64,000 nucleotides of DNA from Orychophragmus violaceus (GCA_030180135.1 CM058233.1:26259615-26323614), one strand, 5' to 3'; numbered from the stretch's first letter, positions 10,971 to 22,612 are shown. The notes: generated by a model not told the origin, from the sequence alone. Numbers and translations: made by a program.

Positions 10971-13427
10971 CTAAATTCCTTCTTGGCTCACATCAGCATG
11001 GCTCTCATTACTGCAATTAAACCAGCTCTCTAAATTCTTTCTTGCCTTTCTCTTACTCCTTCTCCGTCCGTGCTCCCCAACTGACGGATATCTTGTTTCT
11101 TGCACTCTTCCCTTTCTTTTCACATAGTTTGGAGGAAAAGCGTACAACTGTTCTATCTCTTCCGGAATAATCCACTCAGACATATGCAGAACTGGAAAAA
11201 TTGTCCTCGTATAAGCCAATGCCCATAATTCTATCATGTAGTAACGCGAGCACAGACCATACAAATCCTTCAATTCCGTTGGCCTAATGTCTTGCTTCAA
11301 GAATTTAGTGGTAGCAGATATTGCGTGTACACATGGGTACCTGTCAATATCAAAGTATCTGCAGCTGCATTTGTTATGTCTCAAATCTACCACATAAGTA
11401 ATGCCGTCATCTCCAACAACACCGTATTGAAGCTCGAATGCATTAAGCTCAAATGTCGTGAGTTTGGCTGCTTTCACAATTCTAGCGTGCAACACAAGTT
11501 CCACTTCCGGCACCAATTTTCGCGCGCTCGATCCAGAAACGAAATCTTTCCTATGACTGTTAAACCACTCTGCAAATTTTCCAATAATAGCATCGATCAT
11601 AGGCAGTAGATGATACCTTCTGGCCTTCTTAAAAACTGCATTCATAGACTCCACACAATTAGATGTGTCTATGTTGTACCTTGCACCGGGAGAATAACAC
11701 CTTGCCCATTTCTTCTCTTCTACGCTTTTGTCAAGATATTGAGCTGCTTGAGGATATCTGTTCCTAAAATCGCCATATTGTCTTAGGAAATCAGCCTCGG
11801 AGTATATCCGAGCAATTTCCCTAAATTTTTTTCCAACTTCTTCTTTGTTCTCGTAGGAAACTGCTCCTCTCACATTCTGGGACAGGTGGTAGATGCAATA
11901 ACCATGATCCGAGAGAGGGTACACTAGACCTATTGCCTTGATGAGACTTGCATTTCTGTCGCTAATAAAAACTAACTCACGACTATCCGGTATTACGGTT
12001 TTCAGCGTATTGAAGAACCACATCCAACTTTCTTCCTTTTCACCATCAACTAGAGCAAAAGCAATGGGATAGTGGTGATGATTCGGATCCTGCGTTGTGG
12101 CGAATATTAAACAACCTCCATATACATTCTTAATGAAAGTTGCGTCAACAATGAGCACTTTCCTCATGGCTACAAACCCTTCGATGGAAGCTCCCAAAGC
12201 CACAAATAGATACTTGAACCTTCTTTATTCATCCAACACCAAATCGGTTTTTGTTCCAGGATTCACCTTCTCCAACATATGCAAATAAGAAGGCAACATC
12301 TTGAAACCATCAACTGGACTACCACGGATATCAGAAACAACAAGGTTTTTCCCTCTAAAAGTCGTAGAATACGACACTTCCACACCGGCTCTTCTTTGGA
12401 CAAGCTGCACAATAGTTTTAGGACATGGAGTATCGAAGTTACCGGGATAGTCTTCGTTTAGGACGCTTGCAACTAACCGTGGTGTACCTTTTCTCTTGTT
12501 GCTTATACCACTAGTACTTGTCCGAGAGCATGAATGCATATTCGTGTATGTTCTAACTGAGAACATGGTTGAATTCTTAATCTTTACAGCTCTCAACTGC
12601 CATTTACAACCTTGCTTCGCTTCACGGCATTTCACCACGAATCGACTCTTATCTGAATTGCCTATTAAGATCCCATAACAGTTCAGATTTGCGGCTTTAT
12701 CAACCAAATAATGCACATCTTCTTTACATTTAATTTCTTGACCTATTTCAATACCCAAGCCATCTTCCCATTCATCTAAACGCCTTGTATCTTCCACAAC
12801 CAATGGAAGCTCAACTGATTCAACCATATCCAAATCATGCATATTATCAAGTTGTACAATATCACCATCGCCAATAGCAACATTCTCCAATGGCTCAATC
12901 GGCTCAGTTGGTTCAATAGGCTCAATAGGTTGTTCTGTTGATTCCTCGCCAGTAACATGAGTAGCATCACCAGCATTGATTACCCCAATATTATCCCGGG
13001 CACTAGAAATAAGCTCACCATAACTCCCACCATCTCGTTTCCTCCTCTCTACTCTTGAAAGTTGCTCGGTAATCGGAAATATTTCCAAATCTCTGACAAC
13101 CTCTACATGCAAAACACTTCTTCGTTGCTCTTTATCCAAAGAGGTTAGATACACGTAAACATCCTCGTCATCAAAAATATACGACTGCCTTTGAGGTTTC
13201 ACTACCAATGGAATATAACTCAAATTCAGCCTCTTTGTAGAATCATCTATTGAAATCTTTCTGCGTATCCTATCCACTAGCAACGAATACGTTATCTCCT
13301 CCATAGATGATGTCTTAAACGATATACCATACAACCGAGCTTCTCTAGGAATCCATTCATAGTCATCTCCGATCTTTGAATAATGTCCTTCATAATCAAA
13401 ATGTATGTTTATGAAAGGAGAACCCAT
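10971..13427 (-). pseudogene. mudrA: mudrA-type Mutator transposase with one premature stop
   Basis: One continuous minus-strand frame of 819 codons, interrupted only by a TAA at 12227-12225 (codon 401). The reading frame resumes at once with RRFKYLF, a conserved transposase block. The N-terminal 120 residues resemble the PB1-like N-terminus of plant mudrA proteins. Residues about 215-300 are the Mutator DNA-binding domain (Cys pair in VVKCREAKQGCKW and a His-x-Cys in MHSCSR). The catalytic triad is Asp428 (VDATF), Asp490 (ISDRNAS) and Glu593 (CVESMNAVF). The SWIM zinc finger is C687-x-C689-x9-C699-x-H701. This enzyme would cut and join element ends. Everything except the stop looks intact, so inactivation may be recent. 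Confidence 0.92.
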
Positions 13428-13433
13428 CCTCTT

Positions 13434-13876
13434 CTGAAAATGACATAAAAATATGCATTAGCACTCAAATTTCAATAGTAATACCACAGTAGTTTTACCA
13501 AGTTCTACCAGTTCTGCCATAGTAGTTTTACCAAGTTTTACCAAGTTTTACTAAGATGTACAAAGTTTTACCAGTTCAACCACAATAGTTTTACCAAGTT
13601 GTACCGATTTTTACTAATCTATTATTACCAAGTTTTACTAAGTTGAGCAACTTTATCAGACCCAAAATATCTCCAAATTGCCAATACAACAATAGGATGC
13701 AGTACGATTAAACCACAAATTTCGATTAATTATCGATTAAGTTGTCTAATTCACCAAAAAAACACGGCTACAAACACAATGTTCTTAATCCAGAAATTAA
13801 AATCGACCTTCAATCGAGCTCAAGCAAAAAAGAGAAAAAATAGAGAAACAAACGACAAGAAAAGGGAGAGACTTAC
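13434..13876 (-). repeat. Transposase 5'-UTR intron carrying the motif array
   Basis: A donor (CCAG/GTAAGT, complement of 13871-13879) and an acceptor (TTTTCAG, complement of 13434-13440) six bases before the transposase ATG define a 443-bp leader intron. At about 13488-13650 it holds many copies of the decamer, here TTTTACCAAG on the plus strand, i.e. CTTGGTAAAA in the gene's own direction. Both large genes of the element therefore carry the array in the first intron and in the same gene-relative orientation. Confidence 0.8.
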
Positions 13877-14212
13877 CTGGGATGATCAGAATCCCGAATA
13901 GAAGTTGTTGGGATGGTAGAATTGGGATAGATTTGAGGAAATCAAATTCAAAATAGCTGTAAAAATCGACCAAATCGAACAGGAGAGAGAGAGCGTGACC
14001 GAGCGTGGTGGGGAGCGTGGTCGAGATGGAAGAGGAGAGAGAAGCTCTCCTCTGATTGTTTGATTATTTGGTTTATTTTAGATTTTTTTAATTGATTCAT
14101 TAAGGGTAGAATGGGGATAACATTAAAAGAGAGGAGTAGGGGAGTATGGTAGATTAGGCAAGAGTATGTGGGAAATTGACTTTGAGCCAAGGAGCTTTTG
14201 AGAATTTGACCC

Positions 14213-14416
14213 ATCTCAGATTCTGTAGATAAAATATGTATTATTTGAGAGGAGTTATTTCATAAAGATAAAAAATTAAAATCATGATTTCACATTATAA
14301 ATCTTAACCCGCATTCTACCGTAAGATCATGGTTTCAGAGATAATTTTATAAATTCTTCAAAAAAAAAACAACGGTTGTAATGTAATATAAATTAATCCC
14401 TATCACACACACACAC

Positions 14417-14449
<33 letters not shown>

Positions 14450-15678
14450 ATATTTTGTATAATTTGTTTTATTTATATGTAAAATTTACTATGTGTTTAA
14501 TATTTTAATAAATAAATATTTACGAAAGTAGCAACATCATAATCTATTAATATTTTTCATTGGTTTTATTTTTATTTTTAATGTTTATATAACTGAAAAT
14601 TGTTAATTCATCTTTGTAACCTATTTTCCAATGAGTAAATTTTTTTTAATAAGTAATAATTAAAACTTACTAATATATTTTTCATTCCATCTTGTATTCG
14701 TATAAATAATTTGCAAAGTTTATGAAATAACCCGTTAAAAACTATAATCGTAAAAACATCAACAATAATTTGAGTTAATATATATTTGAATAATATAAAT
14801 ATTGATTAATTTTTATATTTTATCAAAGTAAAGTATATTTCATATTTTAAACTTATGGAAAATTTGTTTTAAAAACTTTAATAATCAGAATTGAATAATA
14901 TATCAAATGAAATTGGTTAATACATTATAACCCGTATTCTAATGTAAGATCATGATTTTAAAAATAATTTATAATATAAAAAACAATCGTTGTAATGTAA
15001 TATACATTTTAACTCCCTAGAATGAAAAAAAAATCGTTTGAAACATAAAACATTTAAACGAATATATATACATACATATATATATATATACACAATCTGA
15101 TAATAGACGAAATTACTTACATTCTCGTCAGCTAACACCATTTCTAATGTTTCACCAGATTGTGTTGTGTATTGATTTCAGGTGTGTAAAACCTTGACTT
15201 GGATTTTCCAGCCATGTTTAAATGGCTTGATGTGGTTAAGGTACATGATCTTTAGACTCATGGACATTTTTTCCGGAAAGAGTAGCTAATGAATTCTAAT
15301 GGTGTTTTTTCTTTTAGTTCGAGATGTATGTATTGTTTAAGGCATTTACTTATATAGAATGCTAATACCTATTATGTGGGAAGCCGCCGAAATAGTAAAA
15401 TACTGATATATTCAAATCTTTTAAAAGATATCGATCTTATTTAAGAGGAATAGATATTTATGCTTTTTATGATCTTAGAGTATATTCAAATCTGGTGTAT
15501 TGTTAGCATATTTTTTATGGAAAACAGATATTGTCAAAGATTACATTGTTAAATGGTAAAGATTTTATAGACATTTCTGCCAGTTTAGATTAGTTGGTAC
15601 AATAGAAAACCGATTGTGTAGATAGTTGTAGATAGTATTAAATGGGGTATCGATTTGAGTATGTTTAGTTTGTTAAAT
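14213..15678. other. AT-rich intergenic DNA with microsatellites
   Basis: No gene seen. It contains an (AC)n(AT)n microsatellite at 14404-14449 and an AT-rich one at 15061-15094. It also holds two diverged copies of a roughly 100-base sequence (14297-14400 and 14929-15010), each followed by or near a microsatellite, which suggests an old tandem duplication or two copies of a small repeat. The rest is featureless AT-rich sequence. Confidence 0.6.
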
Positions 15679-15690
15679 AGTTAAGATAAT

Positions 15691-17990
15691 TTCAGACAAC
15701 ATCTTGATTGCTCAAGAGATGTTTCATGCCTTACGAATCCTTCTTGTAAAGGAAAGTATATCGCGGTTAAAACGTACATGAGTAAGGCGTATGATAGAGT
15801 CGAATGGACCTTCATCGAAAAACTGTTAAGAAATATGGGATTCGGAGATCGCTGGATAGCGTTGATGATGGCCTGCATTACCTCAGTTCAATACAGGATT
15901 TTACTAAATGGGCAGCCGAAGGGGCTCATCAAGCCAAAACGAGGATTGCGTCAAGGTGACCCATTATCACCATACATTTTTATTCTATGCACATAAGCTT
16001 TAATAGCAAATATAAGGAAAGCGGAACGCAACAAGGCCTGGACATGCATGAAAGTGGCAACGCCAAGTCCACCAATATCACATCTACTATTTGCGGATGA
16101 TAGTCTATTTTTCTGCAAGGCAAACACGGATGATTGTAAGGTTATTCTAACAACATTACAAGGTTACGAAGCGGCATCTGGTCAACAAATAAATTATAAG
16201 TCATCACTACAATTTGGGCACACAATAGAAAATCAGACCCGAGAGGAAATAAAGACTACTCTTAGAATCACGAAGGTGGGTGGAATGGAATCATATTTAG
16301 GGATACCGGAGAGTCTTGGTGGTTCGAAGGTTCAGATATTCAGTTACCTTCAAGATAGACTTCACACCAGAGTAAACAGATGGACGTTTAAATATCTAAC
16401 GAAAGGAGGGAAAGAAGTTATGATAAAATCGGTTGCAACAGCTTTACCCAATCATGTAATGTCATGCTTCAGACTACCACAAAAGGTAATCAAAATTGAT
16501 AGAAAAACCAGACTCTTTATTTGCGCGGGTTTTTAAAGGTAGATACTATAGGAAGGGAGGTCCTATGGACCCAATCAGATCATATTCACCATCCTATGGA
16601 TGGAGGAGTATTGTCTCCGCTAGATCTTTGGTTAACAAAGGGCTAATCAAAAGGGTTAGGACATGACATACCATTTCAGTATGGAATGACCCATGGATTC
16701 CAGGCCATCGCCCGAGATCAGCAACAAGCAAAATTACACATTTTGATTCTTCCTGGATGGTGGATCAATTGATTAATCAGGACACACACACGTGGAATGA
16801 TCAGATGATCAACAACACAATAGAGCCAGCGGATGCAGCCTTAATTATTAGCCTACCGATCAGTAGATTCTCACGTCCGGACACCAGCGGATGGCATTTT
16901 ACCAAATCAGGAAAATACTCGGTTAAATCAGGATATCGTTTAGAACAGGACTTTATGGAGAAGTAAAACACCAATCCGGTATATGGACCTGATGTTAAAG
17001 GACTCCAAGAATTTTGTTGGAAACTAAAATGTCCACCAAAAATCAAACACTTTATCTGGCAAGCACTTACAGGTTGTTTACCGGTTACAAAAAAATTAAG
17101 AGCAAGAGGAATCAAGTGCGATACTCAATGTGCTAAATGTGGGACAACAAAGGAATCAATAAATCATGTCTTATTTGAATGCCCACCGGCTTTACAGACA
17201 TGGGCTCTATCTTCAATCCCATCTCGACCTGGAAACTTTCCACTATCTTCGGTCTTCGCTAACATGGATTATCTGTTTTGGCGAACACCATCCAATAGTG
17301 AGAAAAGTTATTTCCCCTGGATAATCTGGTACGTTTGGAAAAGCAGGAATGATAAGATCTACAGTAATATTGAACGGGATCCTCGGGATATATTAAAATT
17401 GGCCAGCAACAAAGCCTCATCATGGGAAGAGGCTCAAACATCGGTTACTAAGGAAATAACATCACATCAAAAGAGGATAGGTGGAGAAACTTACATACAG
17501 GAACATTTGAATATACAAGGAAGATGGTGCTTCGTTGATGGATCATGGAAGTAGGGTGATAAATTTACAGGCCAGGGATGGTGGAGTGTTTATGAAGGAG
17601 ACATATACAAGATGAAGGGAGCAAGAAATATCAGAAGCAGCCTATCACCTCTCCACGCAGAGTTTGAAGCTCTAATATGGGCGATGGAGTGCATGATACG
17701 ATGGAATCAACAAGAAGTGACCTTTGCAACAGACTGTTCGGAGCTGATAAAGATTGTGTCTACACCAACAGAATGGCCTACTTTGGCGATACATCTGGAT
17801 GAGTACGAGAATCGGAAGGTTTTCTTCAAGAGGTTTGTTATGACTCACATCCACAGAGCAAGAAACACAAAGGCGGACAGCTTGGCACGTGGTGCTCGAA
17901 TCCAGCCTTCTTATTTTGTTTATGTAAACCCGGATCCACCGACTTGGCTAGCTGAGTCTCGGTAGTATCTTATGATGTTGACAAAAAAAA
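15691..17990 (+). mobile_element. 5'-truncated LINE, copy B, with 12-bp target duplication
   Basis: The insert begins abruptly inside the reverse transcriptase domain (SDNILIAQEMFH) and ends after the RNase H stop with a short poly(A) run at 17983-17990. It is bounded by a perfect direct repeat, AGTTAAGATAAT, at 15679-15690 and 17991-18002. Truncation at the 5' end, an A-tail and a variable-length target duplication are the classical signature of target-primed reverse transcription. It belongs to the same family as LINE A, in the opposite orientation. Confidence 0.95.
15692..17965 (+). pseudogene. LINE B ORF2 remnant: RT, zf-RVT and RNase H
   Basis: The RT part runs from about 15692 to 16536 with MSKAYDRVEW, GLRQGDPLSPYIF and an intact FADDSLFF box. 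It is interrupted by a stop after FILCT (15994-15996) and by a frameshift near 15760. The zf-RVT domain follows in pieces (16757-17260, with CAKCGTTKESINHVLFECPP). RNase H spans about 17525-17965 with its four acidic residues visible: FVDGS, HAEFEAL, ATDCSEL and TKADSLA. A TAG at 17552-17554 interrupts the start of RNase H. The copy could never have encoded an endonuclease, because the 5' part was lost on insertion. Confidence 0.92.
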
Positions 17991-18002
17991 AGTTAAGATA
18001 AT

Positions 18003-18245
18003 ATTTATTTTAACTATTTTTTAGAAATTGATTATACATAGCTACCATAAATATGGAGATCATAATTGTAGATTTTCTAAAACAAATCGAGTTCGCTTAT
18101 TAAAGTATATTTTAGTTTACAGATATTGTTTTGATTTTGTTTAGATACTATAGTTATCTAGTATTATGATTTTGTTTAGATATTATAGGTTGATTTTCGG
18201 TCATATTCTTTTGCTATAATGTATATATATATATATATATATATA
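18003..18245. other. Short AT-rich stretch with (AT)n microsatellite
   Basis: Noncoding DNA between LINE B and the Helitron. It has a small internal direct repeat (TTTTGTTTAGATA at about 18132 and 18171) and an (AT)n run at 18221-18245 that directly abuts the Helitron terminus. Confidence 0.6.
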
Positions 18246-19722
18246 CTAGGTGATTGGTCTGCACCTTGTGCAGGCATTAATATATTTTAAATATATAATT
18301 TTGAATAAAATAAAAATGATTATGTATATATTGTGTATGTTAAATTATATGAATGTTTGATCAATTTTTTTATATAAATAATGGTTTTATTTTTGTTGAT
18401 ATAGGTCATATTCATTTTTGTTGTTAGATATTGCATCAAGATGTTGCATTTGAATGTTGTATTTAGATGTTTATTTTTCTGATTTTTTATCTAGATGAAA
18501 CATTTGAATATTTGTTTGTTCGTTTTTTTTATCTTGGATCATTATCTAGATGCAACTAATTAAAAAATATTAAAATAATCTTTTAATTTAAATACATAAT
18601 GATTAATTCTAGATATATATTTTAATTAGATTTGATATATATCTGCAAAATTATATTTTTCGTCAAATTCATGTGTTCCCGCGAAAATTGTATTTTCCGT
18701 CAAAATTACATATTCCGTCAAAATTGCATTTTCTCGCCAAATCGTATTTTTTGTATGTTTCCGTTAAAATTGTGTTTTCCGTAAAATCGTATCTTCTGTC
18801 AATATCACATTTTACGCAAAATTCCTTTTTCTACATGTTTTTCGTTAAAATCATGTTCCCCGCAAATTCATGTTTTCCCGCAAAGTTTTGTTTCCCTGAA
18901 AATTTTGTTTTCAGAAAATTCATGTTTTCCATCAAAATCATGTTTTCCTCAAAATCGATTTTTTCAGCAAAATCATGTTATTGTCAAAACTGCAAAATTG
19001 TGTTTTCCGTCAAAATCAAGTTCTCCGTCAAAATCGTGTTTTTCTTCAAAATCTTGTTTTTTGCGAAATCATGTTTTCCGTCAAAATCTTGTTTCCTGTG
19101 AAATCATGTTTATCGCTTTCTTGAGAAATCATATTATCCGTCAAATCTTACTTTCCGCTAAATCGCATTTCCACCAAAGTAATGTTTTCCGTCAATTCAT
19201 GTTTTTGTAAAAATTATAATTTTCGGCAATATCGGGTCTTTCTCAAAATTGTATTTTCCATACAATCATGTTTTCCGTAAAATTATGTTTCTCTCGAAAT
19301 CTCATTTTCCATCAAAAATCAAATTTTACGCAAAATTATGTTTTCCTCAAAATCAAATTTTAAGCAAAATCACGGTTTTTTCAAAACCGCAAAATTGTAA
19401 TTTTTTTTGCAAAATCGTGTTTTCCGTCAAAATCGTGTTGTCCGTTAAAATCAAGTTTTTCCGGAAAATTATGTTTATCGCATTTTTCTGTTAAATATTG
19501 TATCTATTTATATTGTTTTAAATAATAATAATAATATTAGACAAAGTCTACGAATAGTAGAGATTTGTCGTGGTATAAGGATAAGGATGATTGTAGAAGC
19601 ATCAAATAAATTTATTAAAGGATTAAAAATATTATCATTAAAGATTAATTAAAATATTTTATGTTGAGAATGAATGAGAGAGCTCTATTCCCACAAAATC
19701 ACTTCCCAAATAATAGTATAGA
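18246..19722 (-). mobile_element. Non-autonomous Helitron
   Basis: Read on the minus strand it starts with TCTATACTATTATTTGGG at 19722, a typical Brassicaceae Helitron 5' end. It ends with CTAG at 18249-18246, preceded by a short hairpin (CTGCAC, 3-base loop, GTGCAG; 18259-18273) nine or ten bases upstream. The host bases are A before TC and T after CTAG, as expected for A/T insertion without target duplication. It is 1477 bp long with no RepHel coding sequence, so it depends on a helicase/replicase supplied elsewhere. Confidence 0.88.
18655..19490. repeat. Degenerate minisatellite inside the Helitron
   Basis: Roughly 40 imperfect units of about 17-20 bases with the consensus CCGTCAAAATC(A/G)TGTTTT. 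Units vary in length and sequence. The long plus-strand open frames across it (for example 18673-19101) give a repetitive Phe/Ser/Lys-rich peptide that simply reflects the repeat; I do not regard it as a gene. Confidence 0.85.
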
Positions 19723-20670
19723 TATATGTTTAACTAATCATAAAAGCCAAAGGGCATACTGATGAACATGTCGATTTTTAAAAACTTGTTTTACATAGTA
19801 CTTCGTAGTATAAAATGATAAATTTACATAAAAAACATGTCTAATATATTAAATCATTCTTTGTACAGGTTATTCTTTGGTATGCACGATGGTGTGCCAT
19901 AGAACTGTGCTATATTATGATAAGTTTGTACAGGTTCTTCTTTGCTATAAACTGCAAATATAAAATGATGATTTACATATAAACATGTCTAATATATTAA
20001 ATAATTCTGTCTACAGGTTTTCCTCTCTCCTTTAGTGTCAATCTCGAAGATATAATAATGTAGACCTTTGTTGATCTATTAAACACATGAAAAAAACGTA
20101 CCGTCTCGATTCTAATATTATGATCCGCGTGTTTTACCTTTTTAAAACCTGGATCCGAGCATTAAATATGATCTGTCGATTTTTTTCAAATACAAATTTA
20201 CCTATAATGATAATTAAAAACACCCTTAAAACTCTAATGGCATTACTTGTAAATAATACATGATCCAAATGTTAGTTTCTCAACCATTCTAATTAGCCTC
20301 AACCTGTTCGTTTCCTTGTCTCACGTCTAAGCCCGATTAGCCTCATGATCAACTTCAGGTCCAGCAACAAAGAGGCACAAGTAATCTACGTTATACTTAG
20401 TGAATGCATCATGCCTCCTAAAGTCTATCTATATGATCAGTCTGACATGCATCTCAATTCCCCTTCCTAATTTGCTAACCGAAACTAAGAAAAATTTCAT
20501 AGTCATTGCTGAACCTTAGGCTAAACTGTGAACGGCACGCCTTAACCCTCTTGCCCACTAATCCCCTTAAGCCGCGTTCGACGGTCATATCCAGATATGG
20601 CCACATTGGCCTATCCGATCATACCCGCCGATTTGGCTTGGAACGCGATCAGGTCGTGAGGGTTAACAAC
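19723..20670. other. Unassigned DNA left of gypsy 1
   Basis: No gene seen. About 19800-20020 contains a diverged tandem duplication (both halves include AACATGTCTAATATATTAAA, at about 19838 and 19983). From about 20300 the sequence becomes less AT-rich and resembles the sequence on the other side of gypsy 1 (35667-36389). With the gypsy removed the two would join, and they probably form one interrupted older repeat. Confidence 0.5.
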
Positions 20671-20675
20671 GCCTT

Positions 20676-21703
20676 TGAAGTAAGCTACAAGGATTGAAGC
20701 TCACAACAAACCGGACTGAGGTGCAAAGGCAGGACTAAAGTCGCTCTCCTTTGGACCACAAACGAGATAGAGAAATGGAGCACATGCAGCTGGATTGAAG
20801 TCACTCTCTTCTGATGCATGGTGATGGATCGAAGATTGTATGAACTCGAACATGAACAGATTTGGCTTGAGTTGCAAAGGGGAAACCACAAAATGGACTC
20901 ATGGCCGCAAACAATGAACAAGGACTTTAAGGTTTTTCTTTAGATTAAACGTAAAAATACCAAAAGAAATAAAGACATGTTCATTAAGGCCTTACAAGAA
21001 ATAAGATAGAAAAATAAACAAAATGAGGCCTCTTCGTCGTGTGCACAGCTGGGCGGGACAGGCAGTGTGTTCTGTATAATGAATCGGGCCTTGGATTACC
21101 TTGTTCAAAACCTTGCAAAGAAAACCAGTGGGATAAACCTTGAAAGGGAAAAATATTATAACCTTTAGCCCACAGAAATGTTGCAATGCCCCCCCCCCTC
21201 CTAGCTTCTAAATATATATTTGAAGTGCATCAAATCCGTGAGATTCAAAATAAGGCAAGTCCAGAAACTATTGGGTTATAACTTGAGTAACTTATCCATC
21301 CAAACTGGTATTGGCCTGATTATAACTCTCCTTGATTTCCTGATAAGTCAAGATTATAGAACAAGTAACTTTATTGCTTGATTCATTCTTTTATGGTCTG
21401 AGCTCTCCAATAAATGGCAGTTAGTTTCCAACAGGTTCCTTGGAATGCTTTTGTATTGTAACGTCCATAACTTCCTCATGTAAAAAGATATTGTATCAGT
21501 TCTAGTTCGTGATGATCCCTTGATGATTTAAGTTTATTGAACATGTTTAGTCGTAGCTTAACTCCTCCTGCCTCGGTAGATATGCTCCAAAACGTGCACA
21601 TATGTCCCTGGTACGATCAAGCTGCTTCTCTCCAATTACATATACCGGCTTGGTGAGCCCTCCTCTTGTCTGCTTGGATAATTATGGCTCGATGTCCTCA
21701 TCA
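20676..21703 (-). repeat. Gypsy 1 3' LTR
   Basis: 1028 bp, homologous over its length to 34686-35661. It starts (minus strand) TGATGAGGACAT just after the purine tract and ends near 20676 at the GCCTT target duplication. Confidence 0.9.
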
Positions 21704-22612
21704 TACTCTCCCTCTTGAAAAGTTTTCGACCTCGATAGTATAACCTACAACAAAAGAAAGCATTTTAGCTTTCATGCGATTTTGTGAGTCTAGGGCCTTA
21801 CCTTGATGGATTTGTGGGATGGGTTTATGTGGTGCATCAGGTGGCTCTCCTTGGAGTAGGTAAGTCAATATCACTCTTTTCTTCTGGATTTATGTCCAAG
21901 GACGAGCTGATTCACTATTATATACTTTGGCCTTGGTCTTGCTCTCCTTTGTTGGTGATGCTTTCTTGCACCGTCCATGGTCTAGTGGTACTTCTTTTCA
22001 GTTATCTTCCTTAATTCCTGCAATAAGATAGAAACTTTTGGCAAGATACAAGCACATTATTCTTTAGGACATAATAAGTTTGTTGAACATAGGCTCTTAT
22101 CATGTCTAGTTTGCTCTGAAGTTGTTGTCTCTTCTTCATATCTCCTTTTGTTCTAGACTCCATAGTAGAACTTGTACCTACTTGAGCTTGATCACTTTCT
22201 TGCAGTGTATGCATTTCTGTTGACATACATCTTTTTGAAGTGTTGAACATAATCTTATTGGGAATGTAGTTTCTGTTGTGAAACTTTTGTAAAAACTCCT
22301 TGTACATACGCTGTTTGAGATCACCCAAGTGATGATTGGAATATTGTAGTAGGCATGTGCCTCTTCATGTATCCACCATGTACAAGCCTCTCCAATTAAT
22401 ATGTCAATGGCATAGCATAGTTTCTCCTCCTTTAGAATATTGTGGGATCGTAGCCAATGCTCCATCTTCTTTTCCCACCACAAGTAAGCTTCTGGTCCTT
22501 GTTTGTGTCCTGAAAAATTTAGGAGTTGCAAATCAAAGTGATCACAATTGTTACTGTAAATGTTGGTGGATTGGTGGGCATAACTGCTTGATGTTTGGTC
22601 TCGTGGGTTTTG
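21704..22612 (-). pseudogene. Gypsy 1 gag, C-terminal part and tail
   Basis: In shifted minus-strand frames the sequence reads LLNFSGHKQGPEAYLWWEKK, EEKLCYAIDIL and GEACTWW, then KQRMYKEFLQKF. This is a retrotransposon Gag core (YLxWxxxxE and WW positions). Stops and at least one frameshift (near 22330) disable it. Just before the LTR the frame reads GYTIEVENFSRGRV and stops at the LTR's first bases. The upstream half of the gene lies beyond Athila 1, at 32820-33222. Confidence 0.8.

Larger units (their letters stand above)
6682..14212. mobile_element. Mutator-like DNA transposon, VANDAL-like, three genes
   Basis: The segment holds a DUF1985 gene (plus), a GRF zinc-finger gene (minus) and a mudrA-type transposase (minus), with short-motif arrays shared across the noncoding parts. 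That shared motif is what ties the three genes into one element. Candidate ends are GGGTAAAAG at 6682 and the complement of GGGTCAAATT at 14212; both are followed within about 20 bases by CAAAAGCT, but there is no long terminal inverted repeat. I cannot find a convincing 9-bp target duplication, so the ends are provisional. DUF1985 proteins and mudrA transposases without long terminal repeats are typical of Arabidopsis VANDAL elements (recalled). Both large genes carry inactivating mutations. Confidence 0.7.

Noticed and set aside
18655..19490. Regular short repeats that could suggest a CRISPR array
   Set aside because: Units and spacers are not separable, the units are degenerate, and the context is a plant transposon.
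18673..19494. Overlapping plus-strand frames of 142, 101 and 81 codons rich in Phe, Ser and Lys
   Set aside because: They are translations of the Helitron minisatellite and have no independent coding signature.
20701..20921. Frames repeated at about 34668-34923 as a conserved small protein
   Set aside because: They lie in the two gypsy 1 LTRs, are repeated for that reason, and differ by stops and shifts.
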